From Acidimicrobiales bacterium (GTDB lineage: Bacteria; Actinomycetota; Acidimicrobiia; Acidimicrobiales; JAKAVM01): a stretch of DNA of 17,621 nucleotides. Positions 7,149 to 14,266 of this stretch are shown piece by piece (position 1 is the stretch's first letter; each line of letters begins with the position of its first letter). The notes under the pieces were generated by a model. It did not search any database. It was given only the letters and a program-made list of their open reading frames with translations, and was not told where the DNA came from. The translations under genes and the position numbers were made by a program. The stretch spans positions 1 through 17,621 of the forward strand of contig DAIDIS010000158.1 in assembly GCA_027451785.1 (NCBI GenBank). The letters run 5' to 3'.

Positions 7149-8863
7149 GCCTTCGTTATAGGCCGTCCAGGCGTGAGGCCCTCCGCAGGGCTGAGTGGGT
7201 GCTGGATCGTTCAGGCATCTTGACCTGGCTGACGCATTCAGCAATTGGCAAGCAGGTCAAGGGTGAGAGGCTGTCGCCCAAGGCATTCCTACTTGGCGCC
7301 TTCGTGACGGCGATCTTGAAGGAAGAAATGTATCTGGTCAACATCACCCACAACTTGAACCAGATCGCCAAGGAGGACCGCATCCGCATCGGCGCAAAGG
7401 GCAAGGCGAAGAAGCCCGGACAAGGGGACTGCCACCAGATCACCTACCGGAGTGTTGAACGCATGTTCAGCCTGATCGTTGCAACCCTTGACGAAGGCTT
7501 CGAGTCCGGGGGTGAACGCTTCGACATGCAGCGCTTTTGCGACGATCTCCTGGAGGGTTCTGTCCCACCGGACATCGAGCTCACCAATTCGTATGCCATA
7601 GACGGCACCGACGTCGAGACATGGGCAAGGCGCCAGTCTTGGGGGAGTGACGACAGAGATCGGGAGACCCAAGAGACGGACGGAGACGGTGAGGCGGATA
7701 CGGCAAAGTCCGTGAGGAGCAAGAAGCCTTCGGGATTCGTCAACCCGAGCGACTGGCCAAAGCTCGGCGCCGACGGTCGGCGGCGTCACTCGAAGGACCC
7801 AGACGCAACCGAGGGCTATCGGTCCGGCGACAACGGCAAGCCCGGCGAGACGTACCTGGGCTTTGAAGCACACGCCCTGGTCGCTGTGGAATCGGACCCG
7901 AACCGGAGCTCAGGTAAAAGGGTGCCCATCATCACCCGCCGAATCCAGGTCGAGAGCTCCGGCTCCCACAAGGGCGATGCTGCGCGTCAGCTCGTGGGCA
8001 GGGCGCACTCGCGGGGCCTGGTCATAGAAGAGCTGCTGGCGGACAGGGGATATACCCACTCCGACCCAATCCGTTTCGCCCACCCAATCCGCAAGGGCGG
8101 AACCGAAATCGTCCTCGACCTGCGCCAAGATCAAAGAGGACTCTTCCCCACAGGCCTTGACGGCGTAATCGGGCTCAATTGCTCGCTCTTCGTCGACTGT
8201 CTGCCGGAGAGCCTGCGCAACATCTCGATCTGGCCCATGATGGCAAGCAGGGAAGTGCGAGAGCCCATCATGGGGAAGTTCGATCTGCAGGCTCGTTACG
8301 CGTTCCGCCCGCACACCTCGCCAGACGCCGGGGGCTACCAACGCTTTCGTGGGCCGGCCGTAGGCAACGACGCCACTGTGCGCTGCAAGAACGTGCCGTC
8401 ATCAATGAGGTTGTCGCCAAGAAACCGGCCACTCACGACTTGTGAGCCCGGAGAAGACTGTGCTTGTGGCAAGACGATCACAGTCCCGCCGAACCTGGCC
8501 GCCAAAGTCCGCCAGCGTTACGTGTGGGGCTCGACCAAGTGGGCCAAGAGCTACGCCCGTAGGAGCCGGGTGGAAAGCGCCTTCTCGGGTATCAAAGTGA
8601 ACTTCGGCAGAGTTGCCCGAGATTCGAAGAGAGTGTTCGGGCTGGCCAAGAACACCTTCCTTCTCGCTGCCGTATTCGTGGCGGCTAACCTCGCCCAGGC
8701 TGACGCCTATAGGCGCGACGAAGGCATGCCGTCTCTATTTGCCGAGGCGGGAGAGCCGGAAGTACCGACTAAGCGCAGCGCAACCAAGAGGCGCACTGAG
8801 AGTTACGACGTCCTTCTCGGTACCGACGCTCCTGAGGAGGGGCCGGCCCCGCCGGACTTGTAG
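7145..8863 (+). CDS. DDE transposase of the IS4/IS1182-like type, apparently intact
   Basis: 572 residues from GTG 7145, overlapping the previous stop by 4 nt. The RNase H-like catalytic residues can be placed: Asp153 in YAIDGTDVETWARR, Asp300 in ELLADRGYTHSD, and Glu477 in the signature YARRSRVESAFSGIK. That last stretch fits Y(2)R(3)E(6)K exactly (Tyr470, Arg473, Glu477, Lys484), which marks the IS4/IS5/IS1182 group. The long D-to-E gap holds an insertion with a Cys cluster (CEPGEDCACG). The N-terminal 100 residues are basic and helical, suited to binding terminal repeats. The C-terminal tail after about 530 is charged and probably disordered. No frameshift or stop breaks the frame, so it may be active. 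Unusual is its operon link to two recombinase-fold proteins. Confidence 0.88.
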   Translation: MSLRYRPSRREALRRAEWVLDRSGILTWLTHSAIGKQVKGERLSPKAFLLGAFVTAILKEEMYLVNITHNLNQIAKEDRIRIGAKGKAKKPGQGDCHQITYRSVERMFSLIVATLDEGFESGGERFDMQRFCDDLLEGSVPPDIELTNSYAIDGTDVETWARRQSWGSDDRDRETQETDGDGEADTAKSVRSKKPSGFVNPSDWPKLGADGRRRHSKDPDATEGYRSGDNGKPGETYLGFEAHALVAVESDPNRSSGKRVPIITRRIQVESSGSHKGDAARQLVGRAHSRGLVIEELLADRGYTHSDPIRFAHPIRKGGTEIVLDLRQDQRGLFPTGLDGVIGLNCSLFVDCLPESLRNISIWPMMASREVREPIMGKFDLQARYAFRPHTSPDAGGYQRFRGPAVGNDATVRCKNVPSSMRLSPRNRPLTTCEPGEDCACGKTITVPPNLAAKVRQRYVWGSTKWAKSYARRSRVESAFSGIKVNFGRVARDSKRVFGLAKNTFLLAAVFVAANLAQADAYRRDEGMPSLFAEAGEPEVPTKRSATKRRTESYDVLLGTDAPEEGPAPPDL

Positions 8864-9038
8864 TCACAAGCACGATATTCTCCCGCTAACACCGGCCTTC
8901 GGGCCAGCTTTGGCGCGCCCGCAAACAAGTGAGCTGAACGCCTACTCGCCAGACTCAGGCCAAGTACCTAGCGAATGGCCGGGAGATTGATGATCCAATC
9001 CTGGATCTACCAACTTGTTGCCACCGGCAGGAAGGATT

Positions 9039-9089
9039 TTCACCCTTTTGCCCTAGGTGGTGAACTCAAAGAGCCAAAAGTGGTGAACT
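9039..9089. repeat. Cluster of short repeats beside the tmRNA 3' end
   Basis: GTGGTGAACT occurs at 9057-9066 and 9080-9089, 23 nt apart. TTCACCCTTTTGCC at 9039-9052 is an inverted near-copy of GCCAAAAGTGGTGAA at 9073-9087 (one base inserted). The set could be the end of an insertion element with multiple repeats, or could fold in the tmRNA 3' trailer as a terminator: on the minus strand the inverted pair follows the tmRNA end directly. The remainder of 8864-9097 holds no gene; a GGCC-TTCG-GGCC mini-hairpin near 8893 and TGCC-GGT-GGCA near 9020 were the only other structures. Confidence 0.5.
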
Positions 9090-9097
9090 AGCCTGAG

Positions 9098-9446
9098 TGG
9101 AGGTGGCGGGAATTGAACCCGCGTCCTTCAGCTCGTCAATGGGGATTCTCCGAGCGCAGCCGGTCTTGGGTTTTCGGAATCAGCACCTTTACCGGCATCG
9201 CTGCTGACCCCTAGCCACCAAAGTTTTCCTCATCAAAGAGGGCGGCGCCCCTTGGCGAGTAAGTCCCACTAGATGGCGTCCGATCCGGCCTGTGGGACAA
9301 AGACCGGTAGGGCGTCGCTACTGTTTAGGCAGCGATTGCGAGCGGTTGCTCGGCATTTGTGTTTGTTCCGATTATTTTACGTGGGCTCCGGAGACCACGG
9401 CTCGCTTCACCCATCTAGAACACCGAAGTCGAAGCCTGTCACCCCC
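9098..9446 (-). ncRNA. ssrA: Transfer-messenger RNA (tmRNA)
   Basis: The RNA rescues stalled ribosomes: charged with alanine and carried by SmpB, it acts as tRNA, then as a short message that adds a degradation tag. On the minus strand the 5' end reads GGGGGUGACAGGCUUCGACU and the 3' end CGGGUUCAAUUCCCGCCACC followed by UCCA. The ends pair as a 7-bp acceptor stem (GGGGGUG with CACCUCC) with G3-U70, the alanine identity pair, and A as discriminator. The T arm (GCGGG/CCCGC around UUCAAUU) is intact. CCA is not encoded and must be added. The tag frame lies at 9325-9369. Length 349 nt, normal for one-piece tmRNA. smpB lies just upstream on the same strand. Confidence 0.96.
9325..9369 (-). other. 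tmRNA tag-peptide reading frame
   Basis: After UAAUC, comparable to the UAGUC before the resume codon in E. coli tmRNA, the frame reads GGA ACA AAC ACA AAT GCC GAG then CAA CCG CTC GCA ATC GCT GCC TAA, giving GTNTNAEQPLAIAA (14 codons). Preceded by the Ala carried on the tmRNA itself. The C-terminal AIAA differs from the common ALAA; the closing AA seen by ClpXP-type proteases is kept. The resume codon is Gly, as in Bacillus subtilis. Confidence 0.85.
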
Positions 9447-9454
9447 GAGCGTCG

Positions 9455-9476
9455 GTGCACATCAATGGTTGTGCAC
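9455..9476. promoter_or_regulatory. Perfect inverted repeat just upstream of tmRNA
   Basis: GTGCACA (9455-9461) and TGTGCAC (9470-9476) flank an 8-nt spacer and start 9 nt before the mature tmRNA 5' end. It may be a protein-binding site or a hairpin in the precursor leader near the RNase P cut. No clear -10/-35 pair was found in the 115-nt smpB-ssrA gap; TTGATA (minus strand, near 9500) is a weak -35 candidate. Confidence 0.4.
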
Positions 9477-9561
9477 TTATTCAGTTGTACATATCAACAT
9501 ACATCACGGATGATTACTTCCCGAAACGGGTCAATTTGCGGACTTCGGTAAGACGACTGTC

Positions 9562-10062
9562 TTAGCGAGACCGTCTGCCCGACAGCTCTCTGGCTACTTC
9601 GCGGGCTACGTCCCGTTCAGCAATGGCTCGTCTGCGGTCGTGGACTGCTTTGCCTCGGGCCAGTCCAATCTCGATCTTGACTCTTCCGTCCTTGAAGTAC
9701 GCGGTGAGGGGGACCAAGGTGAGGGACTTCTGCTTCATCTTGCCGACCAGCTCATCGATCTGGCGCCTGTGCATGAGGAGTTTTCTCGGCCTAGTGGAAG
9801 AGTAGGTGGCAACGCCTGTGGAGAACTCATAGGGAGCGAAATGAGCGCCAAGCAGCCAAGCCTCGCCCTTTTCGATCCGGGCGTAACAATCGTTGTCAAT
9901 CTGGACTTGGCCCGCCCTGGCGGACTTGACCTCCCCACCGTTTAGGACGATGCCGCACTCGAAGGACTCTAATATCTCGTACAGGAAGCGAGCTTTCCTG
10001 TTTCGCGCGATGACGCCGCTCGTGCCATCAATCCCTTTCTTCTTGTCCTTCTTATTCGCCAT
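9562..10062 (-). CDS. smpB: SsrA-binding protein SmpB
   Basis: 166 residues from ATG 10062. SmpB binds the tRNA-like part of tmRNA and takes the place of the missing anticodon arm in the decoding centre during trans-translation. Family marks: ARNRKARFLYEILESFECGI near the N-terminus, LNGGEVKSAR, HRRQIDEL, and a C-terminal GLARGKAVHDRR with a basic tail that enters the mRNA channel. Length is typical. An in-frame TTG at 10080 adds MGILAR and has GGAGGT about 8 nt upstream, while ATG 10062 has no ribosome site, so the longer form is possible. tmRNA follows 115 nt downstream on the same strand; the mec gene diverges from its start. Confidence 0.96.
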   Translation of the reverse strand: MANKKDKKKGIDGTSGVIARNRKARFLYEILESFECGIVLNGGEVKSARAGQVQIDNDCYARIEKGEAWLLGAHFAPYEFSTGVATYSSTRPRKLLMHRRQIDELVGKMKQKSLTLVPLTAYFKDGRVKIEIGLARGKAVHDRRRAIAERDVAREVARELSGRRSR

Positions 10063-10118
10063 CCGTGCGAGGATACCCAATATCGAGGACCTCCGGATTG
10101 GCTAGCCTGGTCTGCGAA

Positions 10119-10535
10119 GTGCTGAAAATCCCAAAAGCGATTCGCGACTCAATGATCGCCCACTGCATTGACGGGCTGCCTGACGAGGCCTGCGGGCTGG
10201 TGGCGGCCGCCTCATCCGGGGCTTCAACGCCTGCTCTGGTTGAAAAGTGCTACCTGACCAAGAATGCGGCACGTTCGGCAAAGTTGTACGCGGTCGATCC
10301 CCTTGAGCACCTCAAAGCCGATCGCGACGCGGAGAGCAACGGTTTGGAAATAGTGGGTGTTTTCCACTCCCACACGCACACCGAGGCCTACCCGTCCCCG
10401 ACGGACGTGGCACAAGCCCCCGACCCCACCTGGCACTACATCCTCATTTCCTTAAAGAGGGAGATGCCGGTGGTGCGCTCATACCTGATCAGGGATGGGA
10501 AGATAACCGAAGAAGAGGTTGTTGTAGTTGGCTGA
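10119..10535 (+). CDS. mec: JAMM/M67-family metallopeptidase (Mec-like)
   Basis: 138 residues from GTG 10119, which gives the usual family start (VLKIPKAIRDSMIAHC); TTG 10098 and GTG 10065 are longer options with no better ribosome site. The zinc motif is complete: Glu23 in LPDEACGL and H-S-H-x7-S-x-x-D as His83, His85, Ser93, Asp96 (FHSHTHTEAYPSPTDVAQA). In M. tuberculosis the homologous Mec frees cysteine from the CysO-cysteine adduct made by CysM. The neighbouring cysO and cysM genes support the same role here. Because CysO in this window ends Gly-Gly-Ala, this peptidase is also the best candidate for removing that Ala (inference). Cytoplasmic; no signal or membrane segment. Confidence 0.9.
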   Translation: MLKIPKAIRDSMIAHCIDGLPDEACGLVAAASSGASTPALVEKCYLTKNAARSAKLYAVDPLEHLKADRDAESNGLEIVGVFHSHTHTEAYPSPTDVAQAPDPTWHYILISLKREMPVVRSYLIRDGKITEEEVVVVG

Positions 10536-10589
10536 TGGGGATTTTTCGGGCGCGTTGGGCTGAATGTAGCTTTGGGACAGCGATTGGAG

Positions 10590-10880
10590 ATGGAGAGAAC
10601 CTTGTCAATTGAGATACGCCTTCCTACCGTTCTTAGAACTCACGCGGCTGGAGCGACCACGGTGGCGGTGGAAGGGTCAACTCTTGGGGAGGCTCTGAAC
10701 TCGCTGGTAACCCAATACCCGGGCTTCGAGGGTCAGATCGTTACCGCTGAAGGTACCTTGCATAAATTCGTGAACGTCTATGTGAACGACGACGACGTGC
10801 GGTACTTGGACAAGCTTGAAACCAAGCTTTCGGACGGGGACGTAATCTCGATCTTGCCGGCGGTTGCGGGTGGCGCCTGA
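10590..10880 (+). CDS. cysO: CysO-like sulfur-carrier protein (MoaD/ThiS family)
   Basis: 96 residues from ATG 10590; TTG 10602, with GGAGAG close upstream, would give 92 and fits the family start (SIEIRLPTVLR). A small beta-grasp protein whose C-terminal Gly-Gly is turned into a thiocarboxylate that donates sulfur to CysM. Visible marks: LPTVLRTHAAG, TLGEALNSLV, LHKFVNVYVNDDDVRYL, and DGDVISILPAVAGGA. The gene ends in Gly94-Gly95-Ala96, whereas the M. tuberculosis CysO I recall ends in Gly-Gly, so one residue must be trimmed before activation. It lies 54 nt after mec and 24 nt before cysM, clearly one operon. An activating MoeB-like enzyme is not in the window. Confidence 0.92.
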   Translation: MERTLSIEIRLPTVLRTHAAGATTVAVEGSTLGEALNSLVTQYPGFEGQIVTAEGTLHKFVNVYVNDDDVRYLDKLETKLSDGDVISILPAVAGGA

Positions 10881-10904
10881 CCTGAGGGCGCAGACGGAGT
10901 CGCG

Positions 10905-11864
10905 ATGCCGGTAGCAAAGAGTGTCTTGGAGCTGATCGGAAATACTCCGATGGTCGACGTGACGGCGGCACTCGATCCCGGAAAAGTGAGTCCCAAGGTT
11001 CGGGTCGTGGCGAAGCTGGAGGGACAGAATCCAGGCGGGTCGGTCAAGGACCGTATCGCCTTGTCCATGATCGAATCCGCGGAAGCCGACGGCACCTTGA
11101 AGCCCGGCCAGACGATTTTGGAACCTTCGTCGGGGAATACCGGCATCGGTCTAGCGATGATTGCTCGCGTAAAGGGCTATCCGCTTAAGATCGTCATGCC
11201 CTCTAATGTCTCTTCCGAGAGGCGCCAGCTTCTGTCGGTTTGGGGGGCTGAGGTCATCGAGTCCCCAGGGTCGGAAGGCTCCAACGGTGCCGTCAAGCGT
11301 GCTAGGGAGATGGCAAAAGAGCACCCGGGGTGGGCGTTCTTGTATCAATATGCCAATCCGGCCAACCCGAAAGCGCACGAGACCGCGACAGGTCCAGAGA
11401 TATTGCGGGACTGTCCTGAAATTACTCACTTTATTGCCGGCCTTGGCACGACCGGGACGCTTATGGGCGTGGGCACATACCTGAAGCAACATAAGCCGGG
11501 AGTAAAAATATGGGCAATCGAGCCGCCGGCAGGTGAGATGGTCGACGGGCTTAGAAACCTCGACGACGGATATATCCCACCCATCTTCTTGGACTATGAA
11601 GGCGCAGAGCTGTTGGACCGCAGAACGGTGGTCGGCCCAAGGGATTCAATCGAGTGGACCAGGAGACTGACCTCTGTCGGTATTTTTGCCGGAATATCGT
11701 CGGGAGCGGTAATGGCGGGGGCGGCCAAGTGCGCGGCGACGATTGAAGAGGGTGTGATTGTGGCGCTCTTTGCCGACGGGGGATGGAAGTACCTTTCCAC
11801 AGGTGCTTGGACCGAAGACATCGACGTGGTGACAGAGCGCGCCAAGTCGATGATTTACTTCTAG
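10905..11864 (+). CDS. cysM: Cysteine synthase, CysM type (CysO-dependent)
   Basis: 319 residues from ATG 10905 with GGAG 5-6 nt upstream. A fold-type II PLP enzyme: Lys48 (GGSVKDR) binds PLP, PSSGNTG (74-80) is the substrate loop, GLGTTGT (179-185) holds the PLP phosphate, and a Ser in GISSGA lies near the ring. It makes cysteine from an activated serine. Context with cysO and mec points to the mycobacterial route in which O-phosphoserine and CysO thiocarboxylate are used; Arg217 in DGLRNLDDG matches the Arg (Arg220 as I recall) that gives phosphoserine preference in M. tuberculosis CysM. The C-terminus ends GWKYLSTGAW plus a tail, as in that enzyme. Ordinary O-acetylserine/sulfide use cannot be excluded from sequence alone. 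Confidence 0.94.
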   Translation: MPVAKSVLELIGNTPMVDVTAALDPGKVSPKVRVVAKLEGQNPGGSVKDRIALSMIESAEADGTLKPGQTILEPSSGNTGIGLAMIARVKGYPLKIVMPSNVSSERRQLLSVWGAEVIESPGSEGSNGAVKRAREMAKEHPGWAFLYQYANPANPKAHETATGPEILRDCPEITHFIAGLGTTGTLMGVGTYLKQHKPGVKIWAIEPPAGEMVDGLRNLDDGYIPPIFLDYEGAELLDRRTVVGPRDSIEWTRRLTSVGIFAGISSGAVMAGAAKCAATIEEGVIVALFADGGWKYLSTGAWTEDIDVVTERAKSMIYF

Positions 11865-11904
11865 GCACGAGGCTGGCCCCCGTCTGCAATAGTCTTTTAG
11901 CCAT

Positions 11905-12744
11905 ATGGGAGTGCGAAGCGACGGGCCTCAGGACCGAGGTGCTGACACCAGGCCGATTGGCGTCTTCGACTCCGGCTTTGGGGGTCTCACGGTTGCCAAG
12001 GCTATGTACGACCTCGTCCCCAACGAGAACTTCGTTTATCTGGGAGATACCGGTCGTTATCCCTACGGGCCAAGGCCGCTCGGTGAGGTCCGTAGGTTCG
12101 TGTGGCAGATCGCCAAATACTTGATCGCCGAGCACGATGTGAAGATGCTCGTCGTAGCCTGTAACACCGCTTCTGCGGCGGCCTTGGAGGATTTGAAGGG
12201 CAACCTCGACGTTCCAGTCGTGGGGGTAATCGAACCCGGCGTAAGGGCGACGCTAAAAGTATCGGAGACCGGCAAAATCGGCGTAATCGGTACAGTGGGG
12301 ACCATCTCGTCGGGTGCGTACCAGTCCTCCTTCGAATCGTTGGGCCAGGAGAGCGGAATGGGCTTGACCTGCTGTGCCTGCCCGGGGTTCGTCGAATTTG
12401 TCGAGCGCGGTGAAACCGATACCGACCAAGTTCATGTGCTGGCCGAGAGGCTATTGTCACCGCTCAAACAAGCCGGCGTGGACACCCTGCTCTTGGGCTG
12501 CACACATTACCCGTTTTTGGCCAGGACAATCGCCGATGTGATGGGCAGGGGAGTCGTGTTGGTATCTTCCGCCGACGAAACGGCCTTCGAAGTAAGGTCG
12601 ATCTTGCGGACTGACGGAAACGGCGGGGAACCGGGCGGGACGAAGACCTACCTTTCGTCGGGCGATTGCTCTTGGTTCCGACGTATAGGTAGTCGCCTCC
12701 TTGGCGAGGAGATCGGCGAAGTCACTCAAGTCAGCTGGGACTGA
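11905..12744 (+). CDS. murI: Glutamate racemase
   Basis: 279 residues from ATG 11905; no ribosome site, 40 nt after cysM. Converts L- to D-glutamate for peptidoglycan precursors, without a cofactor, by two cysteines. Both are present: Cys86 in VACNTAS and Cys199 in LGCTHYPF, with His201 next to it, and the substrate loop FDSGFGGLTV (Asp22, Ser23) and GDTGRYPYG. There is a short extra N-terminal stretch of about 16 residues before RPIGVFDSG, so translation might begin later, but no other start fits. Length matches the family. The same gene follows the cys cluster in mycobacteria. Confidence 0.95.
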   Translation: MGVRSDGPQDRGADTRPIGVFDSGFGGLTVAKAMYDLVPNENFVYLGDTGRYPYGPRPLGEVRRFVWQIAKYLIAEHDVKMLVVACNTASAAALEDLKGNLDVPVVGVIEPGVRATLKVSETGKIGVIGTVGTISSGAYQSSFESLGQESGMGLTCCACPGFVEFVERGETDTDQVHVLAERLLSPLKQAGVDTLLLGCTHYPFLARTIADVMGRGVVLVSSADETAFEVRSILRTDGNGGEPGGTKTYLSSGDCSWFRRIGSRLLGEEIGEVTQVSWD

Positions 12745-12811
12745 TCTCGGAACTGCATCTGGGCAGTGCTCCTGAGTTGACTTCACGACTGAGGCGATTA
12801 GCCTTTTGCGA

Positions 12812-13534
12812 ATGGATCAACGACTTGACGGCAGGAACATCGACGAACTGAGGGCTGTCAGCTTCGAGCGCAATTTCACGGAGTTCGCTTACGGCTCTGT
12901 TCTTGTGACCATGGGCAGGACCAAGGTGCTGTGTACTGCCTCTGTGGACGAAGATGTTCCCCGCTGGATGCGAGGCAGCGGGAAGGGCTGGGTGACGGCC
13001 GAGTACTCGATGCTGCCCGGCGCGTCTCCCGAAAGGGTGACCAGGGAGGCGGCCCGAGGGAAGCAGACAGGGCGAACTCAGGAGATTCAGAGGCTGATCG
13101 GTAGGTCGATCCGAGGAGTGTGCGACATGGTCGCGTTGGGCGAGCGTCAAATAGTCCTCGATTGCGACGTGCTTCAGGCGGACGGAGGCACTCGCACAGC
13201 AGCCATTTGCGGGGCATACGTAGCGCTTCACGATGCAATGAATAAGTTGGTGTCAGAACAGAAGATCCAGGCGAGCCCTCTGCGAGAGGGTTGTGCCGCC
13301 GTCTCGGTCGGGATTGTCGATGCGGTTTGCATGCTCGACCTCGCTTATTCGGAGGACGTTAGGGCTGAAGTCGACATGAACGTAGTAATGACCTCCTCCG
13401 GGAAGTTCATCGAGATACAGGGCACCGCAGAGGGATCGCCTTACTCAAAGGACGAGTTGGGTGAACTGTTGAGCCTGGCGGAACACGGGATCGCCCAACT
13501 TCTCGAAGCGCAACAAACTGCGCTCAATCAATAG
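12812..13534 (+). CDS. rph: Ribonuclease PH
   Basis: 240 residues from ATG 12812 (TTG 12806 in frame adds two). A phosphate-dependent 3'-5' exoribonuclease that trims tRNA precursors and forms a hexameric ring. Family marks: GRTKVLCTASVDEDVPRW, GWVTAEYSMLPGA, the phosphate-binding run GRTQEIQRLIGR (87-98), DCDVLQADGGTRTA (117-130) with the metal-site Asp residues, and EIQGTAEGSPYS near the end. Full length and unbroken. It lies 67 nt after murI and 108 nt before the rdgB ATG, in the order known from mycobacteria. Confidence 0.96.
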   Translation: MDQRLDGRNIDELRAVSFERNFTEFAYGSVLVTMGRTKVLCTASVDEDVPRWMRGSGKGWVTAEYSMLPGASPERVTREAARGKQTGRTQEIQRLIGRSIRGVCDMVALGERQIVLDCDVLQADGGTRTAAICGAYVALHDAMNKLVSEQKIQASPLREGCAAVSVGIVDAVCMLDLAYSEDVRAEVDMNVVMTSSGKFIEIQGTAEGSPYSKDELGELLSLAEHGIAQLLEAQQTALNQ

Positions 13535-13574
13535 GCAGGTTTCGGCACTTTGGGGGAATTCCAGAATTCCGATT

Positions 13575-13620
13575 GTGTATCCAGTGACGGTGCTGCTTCC
13601 GATGGTGCATCCAGTGACGG
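13575..13620 (+). repeat. Short direct repeat before rdgB
   Basis: GTGTATCCAGTGACGG (13575-13590) recurs as GTGCATCCAGTGACGG (13605-13620), one change in 16, with a 30-nt period that keeps the rdgB frame. If translated it gives SSDG/ASDG/SSDG, a flexible acidic stretch. It may instead be an untranslated leader. Confidence 0.6.
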
Positions 13621-13642
13621 CGATTTGGGTGCTTCCGCCGCT

Positions 13643-14212
13643 ATGAAACTGGTTTTGGCGACTGCGAACCCGGACAAGGCGCGTGAGATTGCCGAGATAC
13701 TCGGCACGAAATTCGAGCTGATAGCGCGACCTGATCATGTCGGTGATGTTGAAGAAACCGGAGAAACCCTTCTCGACAACGCGAGGCTAAAGGCGGTCGC
13801 ATTGATGGAAGCTACGGGCATGGCTGCCGTGGCAGACGACACCGGCTTGGAGGTGGTCGCCTTGGATGGCGCCCCAGGCGTCTATTCGCAGCGTTATGCG
13901 GGCGAGAACGCTACCTACTCCGACAATGTGAAGAAGCTTTTGGAGGCCATGGATGGCGTCGAGAAGGGCAAGCGAGGAGCCCGGTTCCGGACTGTCGCAT
14001 TGGTGGCCTACCCCGGTGGCTCCGAAGTATGGGCAGAAGGCGAGGTCACCGGTACTATCTCGGAGGCGGCGAGAGGTTCCAACGGGTTCGGGTACGACCC
14101 GGTCTTCGTGCCCGAAGAAGGCGACAGGACATTTGCTGAAATGACGGCTGAGGAGAAGAACCGGCTATCTCATAGGTCGAGGGCTTTCACATCGTTGGCA
14201 GCGAAACTATGA
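13643..14212 (+). CDS. rdgB: Non-canonical purine NTP pyrophosphatase (RdgB/HAM1 family)
   Basis: 189 residues from ATG 13643. Hydrolyses dITP, dXTP and ITP to monophosphates, keeping them out of nucleic acids. Marks: LATANPDKAREI at the N-terminus, the catalytic ADDTGLEV (Asp65, Asp66), GVYSQRYAGENA, RGSNGFGYDPVF for base recognition, and SHRSRA near the end. The ATG gives the exact family start (KLVLATANPDK). The same frame is open upstream to TTG 13550, which would add 31 residues rich in Ser, Asp and Gly built on a repeat (see the repeat entry); no strong ribosome site marks either start. Confidence 0.95.
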   Translation: MKLVLATANPDKAREIAEILGTKFELIARPDHVGDVEETGETLLDNARLKAVALMEATGMAAVADDTGLEVVALDGAPGVYSQRYAGENATYSDNVKKLLEAMDGVEKGKRGARFRTVALVAYPGGSEVWAEGEVTGTISEAARGSNGFGYDPVFVPEEGDRTFAEMTAEEKNRLSHRSRAFTSLAAKL

Positions 14213-14266
14213 GGATCTTCGGATTTTTCGGGATTTTTGGTGAATTGCGCTTCAATCCGTAGTTAA

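Larger units (their letters stand above)
4310..8863. mobile_element. Candidate composite transposable unit (HTH + two recombinase-like genes + transposase)
   Basis: The HTH repressor-like gene, the two paralogous recombinase-fold genes and the transposase form a compact unit with divergent control. Limits given are those of the genes; the true ends were not found. Terminal inverted repeats and a target duplication should lie within 4004-4309 or upstream and 8864-9097, but none was found by eye. The unit lies between an ordinary sigma-factor operon and the tmRNA gene. Confidence 0.45.

Noticed and set aside
7289..8341. Long minus-strand open frames inside the transposase gene
   Set aside because: The plus-strand transposase carries all catalytic motifs over the same bases; the reverse frames have no recognisable features.
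4698..8863. A recombinase-in-trio (RIT) element
   Set aside because: Those have three tyrosine recombinases; the third gene here is a DDE transposase.
9039..9089. CRISPR array
   Set aside because: Only two 10-nt direct copies plus one inverted near-copy, no regular spacers and no cas gene.
9098..9446. A plain tRNA gene from the GGGTTCAATTCCC T arm
   Set aside because: The matching 5' acceptor strand is about 350 nt away and a tag frame lies between, so it is tmRNA.
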